This document shows, piece after piece, positions 1 to 11,139 of a stretch of DNA of 64,000 nt (its first letter is position 1; every line of letters begins with the position of its first letter). Under the pieces are notes generated by a model that made no database searches, was not told the origin of the DNA, and saw nothing but the letters and a program-made list of their open reading frames with translations. Position numbers and translations under genes: made by a program. Origin of the DNA: Eonycteris spelaea (Eukaryota; Chordata; Mammalia; Chiroptera; Pteropodidae); NCBI GenBank assembly GCA_003508835.1, contig PUFA01000072.1, positions 8,654,501 to 8,718,500 on the forward strand, given 5' to 3'.

Positions 1-59
1 ACCCAGAGTGTTCTGAAGAAAAGAAAAATTGAGAGTTTTTATAGTAAAATGCATTTTTT

Positions 60-357
60 AAACTTAAAAAAAATGTAAGTATACTTGGTATACAATATTA
101 TATAGTTATATTAGTTTCAGGTGTACAATATTGATATGACATTTGTATAGTTAACAATGTGATCACCACACTTGTTCTAGTGATTACTGGTCACTGTGCA
201 AACCTGCCACAATATTAGTGACTATATTCCCCTTTACCTTTTCACCCATTCCCCATCAGGTGAGTTGAAGGTCATTGACGTCTTCATTACGCAGGTACAA
301 GTTCCCATCCTCTTACCCTCTGGCAATCATCCTTTTGGTCTCTGTTTCATGAGCTTG
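60..357 (-). mobile_element. L1 3' end fragment
   Basis: The fragment shows the hallmark TTTCAGGTGTACAAT, GTGATCACCAC and CTCTGGCAATCATCC segments of LINE-1 3' ends, read on the minus strand. It resembles the copy at 23850-24135. Confidence 0.7.
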
Positions 358-1445
358 TGAAAAAGCACATTCTTGAGAAGAATAAGTTCTGGATTGGTCT
401 GAGATGGTAATCTTCCAGATATCTGGTGGTATGGAAAAATGGAACATTTTTTCCCATTCTTCGGAGGGTTACCTGTAGGATTTACGTACATCCAAGCTTT
501 GATGCACAACTGAAAAGTTCAAGAGTTTAAGTTCTTAGGCTTTAACGAGTAAGATAAAATGAATTCTTCATGTTTAGCCCACTCCGATGTCATTTTGTTA
601 GCTTCAGTATAGTGACTCGTTTGTTTCTTCACTCTTTCCCCAGATCATTCATGTGACTGAAATATATATTTCTTAGCTATATTTGGTCTTCAGCCATAGT
701 TTCTAGCTTACAGCTCCCAAACCTTTTGAAATTTCCTATGTGATGAGAACAACAATAGTAGCTCTTGCTATTTTAATGAGGTGACTTTTGGACCCCACCC
801 AAGGGTGGGAACTGGTTATCAGTAGGGGCCAACCATGTAGGTAGAGGATTGAAACTATGAGTCCCTCTCCTTGATTTTTAAAATGGATATATGATTTATT
901 TTTTCCACAGATTTTAATGTTTTTTTTTTAATTGAAGAAGTGATTTTAATTTTTTTCCTCGCAATAATTTCTTGAATCAAAACTTGCATTATCCCGGGTT
1001 CCTTGTATATGCACATTACAGTTATATCCAAACATAAAAACAAAGTATACCTTTGATCTCAGAGGCAACTATTTTTATGGCAGCATCTCTCTGTATCACT
1101 TATGAACTGTAAAACGAGCAATCATCTTTCTAAAGACTAGGAGAACGAAGACTTGCGAAACCTCCCCAGAGCACATTTTGTGATGTGGGAATGTCATGAG
1201 GCTAAAATGAATGTCCCTGAGGAGGTAGATGAAAGGAAAACTAGAAAGATTGGTATATTTACCTTTCATACCTCGACTGGAAAAAAATCATGCTGTCAAT
1301 TTGCAAAATGTCAACCACTCTTTCCAACTCTTCGCAACGGCATTGGTTCCCCCCTTTTAGTCCTTATTTCCCTACAGACCTGTTTTCTCTGAAGTTTCGG
1401 AACTGTGGCAGGAAGCGACTTGCTTGGTTGTGCTGGTGGCAGGTG
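358..1445. other. Region downstream of MLNR, no gene seen
   Basis: No coding region is recognised. A possible MLNR poly(A) hexamer on the minus strand (plus-strand TTTATT) is at 895-900, but the real 3' end is not established. In human the next gene in this direction is CDADC1; none of it is visible. Confidence 0.4.
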
Positions 1446-1759
1446 TCAGCACGTTAGCGCTGGTCTCCGTATAATCAGCCATGTCTCCTCCCACGTCCCC
1501 CTCGTGTCTCTGCTTCTGCAGAGACCTCTCTGTGCGGACTGTCTGGCTCGCAGGAGTTTCCAGGCAGCGGCTCTATACTTCTTTGAAATGAGGTTGTAGA
1601 GGATTGGGTTGATGGATGCACTTAGGTAGAAAAGTTGCAACGCAACAATGTTAAAGTACTGAGAGAAATACATCATCTGGGAGTCTTCTGTATTTATGTA
1701 AATGATCCTGCCAACGTGGAAAGGCAACCAGCAAACTATAAATGCCAGAACCACCACCA
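1446..1759 (-). CDS. MLNR: MLNR exon 2 (TM6-TM7 and C-tail)
   Basis: The acceptor is TTGTTTTACAG followed by TGGTGGTGG at 1759. With the single A ending exon 1 it restores RVL-M-VVVLAF, where human has RVL-L-VVVLAF. TM6 (FIVCWLPFHVGR), TM7 and helix 8 (NLISKKYRAAAWKLL) are intact. After RSRDT the family tail (TETSANV) lies in another frame, so the frame as written ends in a novel tail finishing in LTC at TGA 1446-1448. Confidence 0.9.
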
Positions 1760-3358
1760 CTGTAAAACAAGATCCAAGACCAGAATTAGCTAAAGCACCG
1801 GAAAACAAATCCACCAGAAGCAGTAACAGCAAGCTAAATTAGATAAAACTTTGGCTTAGCCAAATCCTCACCCCAGAAAACTACCATGCTTCAGACAGCA
1901 CCGATATCTGCTTTAAAGCTGCATATGTGACTCATATATGTGTTTTCAGGGCTGGACATAAAGCAGAGGGAGCGACTGTCTACTAACAAGCTGTTCTGGC
2001 AGGCTTTCTTCCACACAGCCACTTCAGAGGCATGTCTCTACTTTCCCTTGAGAAGAATTCTGCAACGGGTCTGCATAGTCTTTTTTTTTTTTTTTTTTTT
2101 GTATGGGCACGGTTCACTTTAACCTTCAGAATAACTTAACATTAAGCATAGAAATTTTAGCTTAATGTGATCTATCCCGTCTTCTCAAGGATGCTGCGAG
2201 AATCCACAATCGCTGCATCTAACGGAGACAGGCAGTTGGCTCAAGAGCCTCCAATTACCGGTCCTGGATCAGCCCGGCTCACAGATCCCAGTGGCTCCGA
2301 AATCACTGCTGTTTAGGGGACCCGGGTATCCCACCCTCAGGGGCGCCCTTGGGGACGTCGCTAGAGAAGGCTCCAAGGCCTGGGGAGCCAGGGGGGTGGT
2401 GTATTTGGAACAGAGGCAGAGCCACTTACTCAGGACGCGGACCGTCTGCCGGTGGCCCTTCTCGCGCCCCGAGGTGGCCGGGCCTCGCAGCGGTCCCCGG
2501 CTCCTCCACAGCTCCCTCCCGATGAGCCCGTAGAGGACGCTGAGGCACAGGAAGGGCACGAAGAAGTAGGCGGTGGTGACCCACAGCATGACGCGCAGCA
2601 CACCCAGCTGCGCAGGACTCGGCCGGCACTCGCGGCTGAACAGCGCCGCGGCCGCGGCCGCCTCGCGCCCGGACGGCAGGGACAGCGGCGGTGCCCGCGA
2701 GGCCCGAGGGGCGGCGGCGGCGGCGGCGGCGACGCGCCGGCCGGCGGGGGGAGCTGCGCGGTGCGGTTAAGGTCCGGGAGCGCGTCGACGCCGGGGTCTT
2801 CCTCGACGACGGGGTCCTGCTCGACCCCACCAGGAAGAAGAAGGGCCCGGCAGAGAGCAGCGCCACCGCCCAGAGCGCGGCGATGAGCGCGCGAACGCGG
2901 CGCCGGGTGACCAGGACGCGCGCGCGGAGCGGGCGGCAGATGGCGAGGTAGCGCTCGACGCTGAGCGCCGTCATGTGCAGCAGCGTGGCGTAGGTGCAGC
3001 CCTCGCCCACGTAGAGCGAGAGGCGGCAGAGCAGCGGCCCGAACACCCAGGGCCGCGAGCGCCAGAGGCGGTACAGGTCGAAGGGCAGCCCGAGCAGGAT
3101 GAGCAGGTCGGACACGGCCATGCTGCCCAGGTACAGGTTGGTGGTGGTCCGCATGTCCCGGTAGCGCCCAATCAGCAGCACGGTCACCACGTTGCCGCTC
3201 ACGCCGACGGCGAACAGGCCCAGGCACACGGCGGTCACCGGCACCAGCGCCCCCAGGGGGAAGGGCGAGCAGCGGCGCTCGTCGCACGGCAGCGGCGCGG
3301 GCCAGGGCGGCTCCCGTGCGCCCTCCGCGCCGTCGCTGCTGTTCCAGGGGCTGCCCAT
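1446..3358 (-). CDS. MLNR: Motilin receptor gene, frame broken as assembled
   Basis: Class A G-protein-coupled receptor for the gut peptide motilin, which acts at the plasma membrane of enteric neurons and smooth muscle. It is a two-exon gene with coding parts 3358-2430 and 1759-1446. Seen: N-terminus MGSPWNSSDG, TM1 to TM4 within residues about 38-178, conserved Cys at residue 111, an ERY motif at 135-137, TM5 and TM6 with CWLPFH, and TM7 with NPILY. The protein matches the human receptor closely (412 residues in human). The start chosen is the ATG at 3358 because MGSPWN is the family N-terminus; the frame stays open upstream to 3694 without support. Three frame breaks relative to the family lie near 2826, 2705 and 1497. 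Read literally, the protein leaves frame after residue 178 and loses TM5-TM7. Either the gene is decaying or the GC-rich assembly lacks single bases. Identity is very sure; functional status is open. Confidence 0.93.
1760..2429 (-). other. MLNR intron
   Basis: A single GT-AG intron of 670 bases that splits the codon just before TM6, the position expected in ghrelin/motilin receptor genes. On the plus strand it holds a T run at 2083-2100. No other feature is recognised. Confidence 0.85.
2430..3358 (-). CDS. MLNR: MLNR exon 1 (TM1-TM5, two apparent frameshifts)
   Basis: The exon encodes TM1 to TM5 and intracellular loop 3. It ends CGCGTCCTGA followed by the donor GTAAGT at 2429. The exon is 929 bases, whereas the family frame needs 3n+1, so it is two bases short. 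Frame 1 carries residues 1-178 up to FFFLVG. A second frame carries VEQDPVVEEDPGVDALPDLN with a proline run encoded by (CCG)n. A third carries SRAPPLSLPSG to HRQTVRVL. All three pieces match consecutive parts of the receptor, so the sequence between them is two one-base losses, not foreign DNA. Confidence 0.9.
2709..2731. repeat. GGC/GCC triplet run in MLNR exon 1
   Basis: About seven GGC triplets on the plus strand encode a proline run in extracellular loop 2 on the minus strand. Human has only a short Pro-Pro at this place. The run lies immediately beside one of the apparent frame breaks. Confidence 0.8.
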
Positions 3359-4284
3359 GGGCGCGCCACGGTCGGGGGTCCCTGGCGCCGCGCGCCCCAG
3401 GGGGGTCGGGAGCCTAGCGCATGGCCGGGCCGGTGAAGCGCTTCCTTGGGCAGCCCGTGGGCCGCGCGCGCGAGCCCAGCCGCTGCCCACGCTGCGGAGC
3501 TGAGGCGACGCTGCCCGAGCCCCGCCGCGCGGGAACGCACTTCTGCAGGGTCCGCTTCGAGGCGCTCCCCACCCGGAGCGCACAGTCTCCGCCCCCGGAC
3601 GCCGCCCGCCCCACTCCCGCACCCTCGCTGAGGCCTGTCCTTTTCCAGGGCGCTTCCATCTGCAACTGAAATAAGCCAGGCGGCCGCCGCGCACCAGCCC
3701 CGCCGCGTCTCGGGAAGCGATTTCTGAACCCCGGTGAGGCTGGTTCCTGCATCCTGCGGAGGGCCGGCGCTTTTGTCGGTCGGGTACAGAGGGGACCTTC
3801 TAAGGACCCTCAGCTAGTGGTGGCTGCGTCCTGACACTTAGAGAAAGCTGCCGCAATACTAGAGTGGAAGTGGAGTCTAGAGTAGATTCTGGAGTCCCTC
3901 CCAGGTCCTGGTTCTAGCTGTACAGCTAGCTGAGTGATCTTGAGTCAGTCCCCAGCCTCACCCAGCCCGGTTCGCCTCTCCTGTAAATTCGCGAGTGGCA
4001 GTGGAGGGAGATGACCAAATAATTTCAACGATCTCTTGTAACTCTGAAATCTCTGGGCATGACCATGTATACTCATCTTAAAGAACAAGGCTTAAGTACT
4101 TAGTGCACATTTGAGTACTTCGGCATGTGCTCTATTGTTCCCGTGTACAAAACATTTTGTAAACTTAAAGAGCAGAGAGTATTTGCCAACACCAGAAAGA
4201 ACAAATTCTGGGGGCAAGATTAAAACTGTTTTTGCGTCAGTTCGTTGTGGTCTTAATGACAAGAGCACTCAGGATGTGTTTGGC

Positions 4285-4425
4285 CTTGTGCTTTCCATTT
4301 AATCCTCATGTCCTTAGGAGCTCATTTTCCCTGTGAGCAAAATGGAACTCCCTTGAGATCACACAGCCAGCAAGAAGCAGGACTGGCATTTGAACTCTAG
4401 TCAGCCAGATTCCAGAGCCTGCGGG
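4285..4425 (-). repeat. MIR SINE fragment
   Basis: The stretch matches the MIR 3' half in reverse orientation: TTTAATCCTCATG, then GATCACACAGCCAG, then GGCATTTGAACTC. Confidence 0.6.
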
Positions 4426-5031
4426 TCCTATGATGTTCCCGCCAGACTGCCCCGCTGTGCCCCTCAGAGTTCTAGCTCTGTGGTCCTCACTCAAAGCACC
4501 ACAGATTGCTCTAGAACTTTTCTGGAAGTTCTTTATCTCTTTGTGTACATGGACACTTCTAGCAGTTTCCCGACCCAACCTACTGTGGTTTCACTCTTCC
4601 ACTTCTTTCCCCAAAGTTCCCTTCTCCTTTCCGGAGCTGAAACCTGCCTTTGCCCTGGGGACGGGCTTCCCTGAAGTCTTCTCACTACTGGAGCCTCGAG
4701 CTTGCAGGAGGGGTACCTGTCCCAGCCATCCTAAAAGCTATCCTGGAATCTAACTTCTAAAGACTCTGCCCTCTCCAGCTCCTCCCCCATCACTCACCCT
4801 CATCCCCCGATGAGGCACTCTCAGGCATTCCTCCTGGTAAAATTCACACCTGCGTGCAGGAGTCTTGCAATGCCTCCGGCTCTCCTTTCGGTCAGTGACC
4901 TTGTCCCCCACCCCATCTCAGGCAGTGGCTCCTGTGGACATCCCTTACACCTAATATGACCGGGACCTAGGAGTCCTCCTCCATCTCTATTTCAGGCCTC
5001 CCAGTTTTTGACCTCCAGCGCTCATCTTTCT

Positions 5032-5546
5032 AGCTCTGTCTGAACCTCACCTCCACAACCTGACTGCTACCCTGGCCTGGGGCCTCAGGCCTCCCCAGGT
5101 TTCTCTTGCACAGCAGGGAGGGATGTGGCAGGGCAAATCCAGGCAAGCTTTTGTGAGCCGCACAGATTCCAGTTACTCTGCAACTGTTTGGTTTTTTTTA
5201 AAGCAATTTTTTCTAGGTCCCCGTTTCTCCTGAGAGAGAGAGAGGTAGTCCTAACATGGCAACAATTATGAAGGAGATGCTGGAGGGGGAGTGAGTCCCT
5301 GTGAGCTGTGGCTGGGAGGAGGGTAGAGGACTTGAAAACCCCCTGTTGGAGATTCCAGTACCCACCTATGGTCCCAGTTGACAGTCTCTGCTCAGCCCCG
5401 CCCTGGGTCCAGCTTGGGCTCTCCTAGTCATGCTCTCCCTGCTGTGATGTGATGTGGTTGGTGACATCTTGTGCACCCAGCAGCCACAGGAATACAGCTA
5501 TCTGGATGCTGACGTGTAGATTTAGAGCACTGAGCCACCCTCAAAG
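5032..5546. repeat. 515-bp duplicated block, copy A
   Basis: This block is almost identical to 8687-9200 in the same orientation. By eye there are three substitutions and one extra G (copy A has GTTTGG before the T run), so identity is about 99%. Flanks are unrelated at both ends, with no poly(A) tail and no target-site duplication. It begins AGCTCTGTCTGAACCTCACC and ends CACCCTCAAAG. Confidence 0.97.
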
Positions 5547-6414
5547 CTCATTTCCTCTACTACCTCAGCTCCTGCAATCCTTCAACCACACTGGGACCTT
5601 CGGTTGGTTGCTCTTCCTCCCTTTCCCTTGTCCCTCACTTTACGCAATTTAAACTCCACGAGTGATCCCGATCACCTCCAGGCAAACACCCTCAGCGCTT
5701 GCTCGTGCCTTCTCTGTTGTCATCATACTTGTCTCCTGGACCAGCGCCCAATCACAACCCTGGCTAAGCAGAGCTCTCTTCGCTCCCAAATAACTGTTGT
5801 TTCATTTGAAATTCACAACCTCTAGAGTGGCACTTACTTTTCCCTGGCCACTCTCATACTTATCCTATTTTATCCACTGCGCCACCCTCCAGACCACTCT
5901 TAGGTACAATTTCTCTCTTCAATCCCCAGTACCTTTTCCCTCATCCTTACTCTCAGACCTTGCACTCTGATTCTCAGAAAGAGAAGCAATCCGAAGAGAA
6001 ACTCCACGTGCTGTCACCACCACGTCCACTCACCACCTCTAGTTCCCCAACCCCACACACATGAAGGGGGGGGGTTGGTGCCTGTACCCAAAGTCAGCTC
6101 TGCCCCTTCAGTACTTCATTCACCTCCTCAAGGTTATCACCCTTGCAATTTCTCTGTCTCTTGCATCATCAGATTTTCTCCTTCTTCTGGTTCATTTCCA
6201 CATTTTCAGCAAAACTCCTCAAACGAGTTTTTGTATTCACTGTCTCCACTTTTTCTTCTTCCCTCCTCCTCTAAGCAGAGAAAATGTAATGTCTTCATCT
6301 ATAGTTGATCTGATCTTACCTTGAGCTCTTACTTGCTGAGTAGCAAGAGAAAATTAATTACCTAGCCCAAGTAAAGTATAGTCCAGTTGGATGAATTAAA
6401 CAATCTCCCTAGGT

Positions 6415-6635
6415 CAGTGGTCCCCAACCTTTTGGCACTAGGGTGGGGTGCTCCTGTGAGAATCTAATGCCTGATCATCTGAGGTGGAGCTGAGGTGGTG
6501 ATGCTAGCGCTGGGGAGCGGCTGCAAATACAGGTGAAGCTTTGCTCACCCACCTGCTGCTCATCTGCTGCGAGGCCCGGTTTCTAACAGGCCACAGACCA
6601 GTACTGATCTGTGGCTCGAGGTTTGGGGCCCCCTG
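6415..6635. mobile_element. hAT-Charlie (MER1-like) DNA transposon
   Basis: The ends form inverted repeats: CAGTGGTCCCCAACC at the left and the complement CAGGGGGCCCC at the right. A perfect 8-bp target-site duplication CCCTAGGT flanks it at 6407-6414 and 6636-6643. The element is non-autonomous with no transposase. A relative lies at 63059-63272. Confidence 0.88.
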
Positions 6636-7179
6636 CCCTAGGTGGTATGCAGTTCTCTTGGGTAACATGCATGGCTTCTCCTACCGCCTCCTCTCACTTC
6701 CCCACTTTTACCTTAGGGGGGTTAAGGTATTTAAGACGGGGATGTCCAGTGACTCAAAAGTCCTCATGAAACCAGAGGGAGAGGGGCATCCAGCGTTGTG
6801 CTGGTTCCTGGGGTGCTCGGGCTGGCATTTGACTCTAGTTAGTGTCACCTTCCTGCCTGGCCGACAGGCGCTCTGCTAACCCCAGAGGCAGAGGTATTTA
6901 GATAGTGAATTTGTGTTCCCTTTCTTTGACACAGTGATGCCCCTGGGACTCCCTGACACCTCCCCCTCCACTCTGGCTCTCATAGGCTGTTGCCCGGGTC
7001 TCTTTTTTTCCATTCTGCTCCATGACTCGGTGGTCACCCCAGCCTCTGCTGAAGGATCCCTCACTCCTTTCCTCACCCACCATGGCCACTCTGAGAAAGG
7101 CTCAGTGGGTCTCAGATTGGTGCCTGTGCCACGCAGGCTCACCATGCCAGCTACACCCCCTCCAACTGTCCTGTGCTGC

Positions 7180-7400
7180 TCACTCTCCGTTCACACCTCA
7201 CTTCTCTGTTGCATTCTCTCCTTACAGCTTATTGCAACTGACCTACTACTGCTGTTTACTTAGCTATGTATTTTCTGTCCCCCTTCATCTCCTGACATCA
7301 TGTGCCCTAAAAGGCAAGGCTTTAATCTGTTGCATTCTGTGCTCTTTTTCTATTGCCTAGGTCAGTACCTGGTACAAAATGAGAATATTTTGTTAACTCC
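7180..7400 (+). repeat. L2-like LINE 3' fragment
   Basis: A weakly conserved run resembling an L2 3' end (CCCCTTCATCTCC, then AAGGCAAGGCTTTAATCTG, then CTAGGTCAGTACCTGGTA). Its boundaries are approximate. Confidence 0.4.
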
Positions 7401-7889
7401 GGGAACAAATAAACAATTCCCAGCAGTTGAGAATGTTGCTGTTACAGTGGGTGTCCAGTAAGTGTTCACCGGTAACCTAGTTTGAGATGGAATACCGATA
7501 TGGAGAGATGGATACACAATAGGCTTTTTCTACATCCTTGGTACGTTGCGGCTCAAGTATGACTTGGCCCATACGGCAGATTATTATGATGTGGCATTCC
7601 TTATTTTAGGAAGAAATGGGACCAGATAGCTGGGAATGACTAAATCTGCTTTCTGGCTTCATACTTCATCTGATGAGAGGGAGCGGACATTCTCAGGAGG
7701 CCAGATATGTGGACACCTTCCTTCTCTACCCCGTGAGTATTGCTCCACCTTGTGTGGAGGGAGTCTAGATCTGGCCCAGTTATGGCTGTGTCCCTGGAAG
7801 CTAGGGGTTGGTGTCACCGATAAGCTGGCGGCCCCCAGCTGGAGGCCTCACAGGTTAGCTTGGGAAAGGCTGGATAAAAATCAAGCGAA

Positions 7890-8105
7890 TGGCTGCTGTG
7901 TGCAAGGCACCATTCCAAGCACTTGCCTGTATTAACGTGTTTAAGCTTCAGCAGCAGCGTTAGAATGTGAGTCCTTTCAGCACGTCCGTTTTACAGATGA
8001 GAACACGGAAGTACAGAGCAGCTACCTCAGGTCACACCTCTAGTAAGTGGAAGTGCTGTCTACTTCCCCAGTCTGGGGCATAACCACTGTGCTGAGTGGC
8101 CTCTT
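7890..8105 (-). repeat. MIR SINE
   Basis: Near full-length MIR in reverse orientation: the 3' CCATTCCAAGCACTTGC, then TTTTACAGATGAGAACACGG, then GGTCACACCTCTAGTAAGTGG. Confidence 0.65.
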
Positions 8106-8686
8106 GCTTTATAGACCATACCACTGCCAACCTTAGGAGTGGTTGGTACGACTGGAGTCCTTTATCTTTATTCCAGAAACTAGATTTTGTGGAGAAACGG
8201 AAGGATGGGGAAGGAGCACTAGGATATACCCATAACATGCCAAGCACCTGTTGAAACTTGTACAAACTCCGCGAGTTTTACACTCTGGGAGGCAGAGGTT
8301 GAAAAGTGAACGTGCATAGCAATTGGGATGCATTTCATAGCCTTCGAGCCAACCTTTTACAGTTGTGAAATTTCACATAGAGTTCCAGAGCTAGTCTTAC
8401 AAAATGGGACGATCTGCCTCTCTGGGCCCACGTTCCCCAAGGTGGTGGCAATCCCAGCTGAGGAGCGGCCGCCTCCTTTAAATGGACACTCACTCTGCTT
8501 GCCCCCCGCAGCCATCATTCCTCACACAGTGGTTGCATGGCCTTCACAGCCAGTCTCTTCCTCATTTGCAAGATTCACTGGCTCCTCTAGAGCCCAGATG
8601 CCAGGAAATGCTTCTAATACGATAATATGCAGAGATGGCGGCGCTGGCCCCAGAAGGGGAAGTCCTGGCAGAGAAGACCAAGAACC

Positions 8687-9200
8687 AGCTCTGTCTGAAC
8701 CTCACCTCCACAACCTGACTGCTACCCTGGCCTGGGGCCTCAGGCCTCCCCAGGTTTCTCTTGCACAGCAGGGAGGGATGTGGCAGGGCAAATCCAGGCA
8801 AGCTTTTGTGAGCCGCACAGATTCCAGTTACTCTGCAACTGTTTGTTTTTTTTAAAGCAATTTTTTCTAGGTCCCCGTTTCTCCTGAGAGAGAGAGAGGT
8901 AGTCCTACCATGGCAACAATTATGAAGGAGATGCTGGAGGGGGAGTGAGTCCCTGTGAGCTGTGGCTGGGAGGAGGGTAGAGGACTTGAAAAACCCCTGT
9001 TGGAGATTCCAGTACCCACCTATGGTCCCAGTTGACAGTCTCTGCTCAGCCCCGCCCTGGGTCCAGCTTGGGCTCTCCTAGTCATGCTCTCCCTGCTGTG
9101 ATGTGATGTGGTTGGTGACATCTTGTGCACCCAGCAGCCACAGGAATACAGCTGTCTGGATGCTGACGTGTAGATTTAGAGCACTGAGCCACCCTCAAAG
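8687..9200. repeat. 515-bp duplicated block, copy B
   Basis: Direct-repeat partner of 5032-5546, about 3.66 kb away. The differences are one base fewer before the T run, TACCATGG against TAACATGG, AAAAACCCC against AAAACCCCC, and GCTGTCTGG against GCTATCTGG. Such divergence is far below that of the surrounding ancient repeats. Confidence 0.97.
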
Positions 9201-9739
9201 TCAAGGAGACTGAGATGTAAGCCACAAGTCTCTTAGCTCTATAATTGCAAAAATCTCAACATTTCCATGAAGATGAAAATAAAGAAAAAATATAGACATT
9301 GTTTATGATGCAACTGCTTGAATTGCAAGAAGTCCTGGGAAAGCCTACAAGCACTACCTCTGGGTAATTTGCTTCTGCCGCCCTCCTTACAATTTTTATA
9401 AAAACACCTCAACAGGGCCCAGTCTGAGTGCTCCACAGTATTTCCAATAAGAAAGACTTGCATAATGTAACATGGAACGATTTCTTGGGCACCCCTCAGC
9501 CACCTTTCATCTTCTAAGTGAATAGAGTTGTTATTGTTGGTTATTTTTATCTCTTGAGGGGCTGCATGGATGTAACTTCCTGTCTCAGGACTTAGGGGTA
9601 TGACTGGAGTGAGAAAGCAGTTTTTCTTTGGGGATCCCTTCATCTTCTGTGTGAGAGTCGGTGTGGGGAGTCCCTTCAGGGCCCCTGAACAGAGTGATGG
9701 AGAGTGGGAGTGCTGAAGAGCTCCCGGGGCACAGCCCGC

Positions 9740-9885
9740 CCCTTAGTGTGTGCACTTGGGCAAGTTACTCAATGCCTCTGAGCCTCATAGTTCTCATCAG
9801 TAAAAAGGGGCTGCTAATACCCAGACGCCCCCAATGAGTGAACACAAGGTGGTCATCTCGGTGCTCGTCACGTAGTGAGCCTTCT
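9740..9885 (+). repeat. MIR SINE fragment
   Basis: It shows the MIR core CACTTGGGCAAGTTACTCAA followed by TGCCTCTGAGCCTCA in forward orientation. Confidence 0.6.
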
Positions 9886-10663
9886 CATCATAATAAGAGG
9901 AAGACGGCGTCTTCAGATCCCAGCTGGCCTCTTCGCTAGATTTTTCTTTGGTCTGATCTCATGCTTTCTGGCCGCTGTGACTTCATCCTGCTCTTGGGTC
10001 TCCTTCCAACTTTTTGTCCTTGTCACTTGTCCAGCCCACTTGTCTTTCAAGAGCACCCAAAATATCTCCCTTTCCACGTCAAGCCTCTTAGTGGGATTCG
10101 AGTGATGTCTCGGGTGCTCGCAGGGTCCTTGTTACTTACCTGACACCCTGACATACTGGGCTGAGGCACAGCTGAGTAGACTCTTGCCTCTTACCTTCAC
10201 CTCACTAGAGAGCTGCCCCTGTTCTGCAGCCTCTCACACCTGTGCTGGTAGCTGGGGAGCGTCCAGTGGAAACAGGCCATGTCTGCAGGTGGAGCACGTG
10301 GTCAGCACGGAGGAGAGGTGATGTATACTGCCCGAAACAATAGCCTCCAAAGGCCAGTGGCTAACACCTCACGTTTATTTCTTGTTCCCCTAGAATACTT
10401 TTCAAATCTGGAGAATGGTCCAGAGCAGTTACCACCATTTGCTGGCTCACTGTTCTGGGCTGTTCTAGGCAGCTTTGATCATACAGCATCTCTGTAAGTA
10501 GGGGAAGAGAGGAAATGGAGGCCACCTGTTAAATGCTAACACCCGGAAGTGACTATGCTGGTTTTAGGCCGTTGTCCCTGGCTCCAAACCCACCCTTCTG
10601 GGATTCTGCAAACTACTCGTCTCCTTTGCCCACTGGCTCCCTATTAGCCTTGTTAATAGGAGT

Positions 10664-10690
10664 GCTGGGGGGGGGAGGGGGAGGGGAGGA
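10664..10690 (+). repeat. G-rich tract
   Basis: Successive G runs of nine, five and four bases are separated by single A residues. The tract could form a G-quadruplex on the plus strand. No gene or promoter is adjacent. Confidence 0.6.
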
Positions 10691-10864
10691 AGCACATGCT
10701 CCAACTCGTTTGCTCATTTTCCTTCAGTGTTGTCCCTCAAAGCCCTTTACTCTCCCTCTTGCTCCCGGGAGCAGCTTTTGCTCCGGTCTCCAGCTCCTTT
10801 GGACACAAACAGAAGCCCTACAAGCAGCAGGCAGGAGACCTTTGTATTTTGGAATTCGAACAAT

Positions 10865-11110
10865 GTCTTCCAGTAACTATTGCTGCATAACACAATTTCA
10901 GATCACTTAGTGGCTTAAAACAACCATTTAATTATGCTAATTCTGCAGATCAGGAATTCAGGGTTGGCTTGTCTCTGCTCCATGATGTCTTATACCTTAG
11001 CTGCAAAAACTCGATGGCTGGGAGAAGCTTGACAGCTGGGGGCTGGCATCATGTGAAGGCTCATTCACTCACCTGTCTGTGCCTGGACCCAGAGACTTAA
11101 AGACTAGGAC
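10865..11110 (+). mobile_element. MLT-like LTR fragment
   Basis: It contains AACTATTGCTGCATAACACA and CTTAGTGGCTTAAAACAACC, the terminal region shared by MLT1/MaLR-type LTRs. It is a truncated non-coding relic. Confidence 0.55.
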
Positions 11111-11139
11111 ACCTGACCAGAGTACCTGCACTGTTCTTC

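Larger units (their letters stand above)
2430..3760. promoter_or_regulatory. CpG-rich block over MLNR exon 1 and proximal promoter
   Basis: This stretch is dense in CpG and far richer in GC than the AT-rich flanks. It spans exon 1 and about 400 bases upstream of the start codon (3359-3760), where the promoter should lie because MLNR is read on the minus strand. No TATA box stands out. Many long open frames on both strands here are by-products of GC richness. Confidence 0.7.

Noticed and set aside
2291..3752. Many long open frames on both strands across the GC-rich block
   Set aside because: They overlap MLNR exon 1, are Arg/Ala/Pro/Gly-rich, and are explained by high GC with few stop codons. 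Only the frames carrying receptor sequence are real.
8635..8718. ATGGCGGCGCTGGCC start with a 27-codon frame
   Set aside because: The frame is short and runs into the duplicated block. No family is recognised, and no splice donor or CpG island supports it.
8328..8855. 175-codon open frame on plus
   Set aside because: It crosses the boundary of the 515-bp duplication, has no domain pattern, and the other copy has different sequence upstream.
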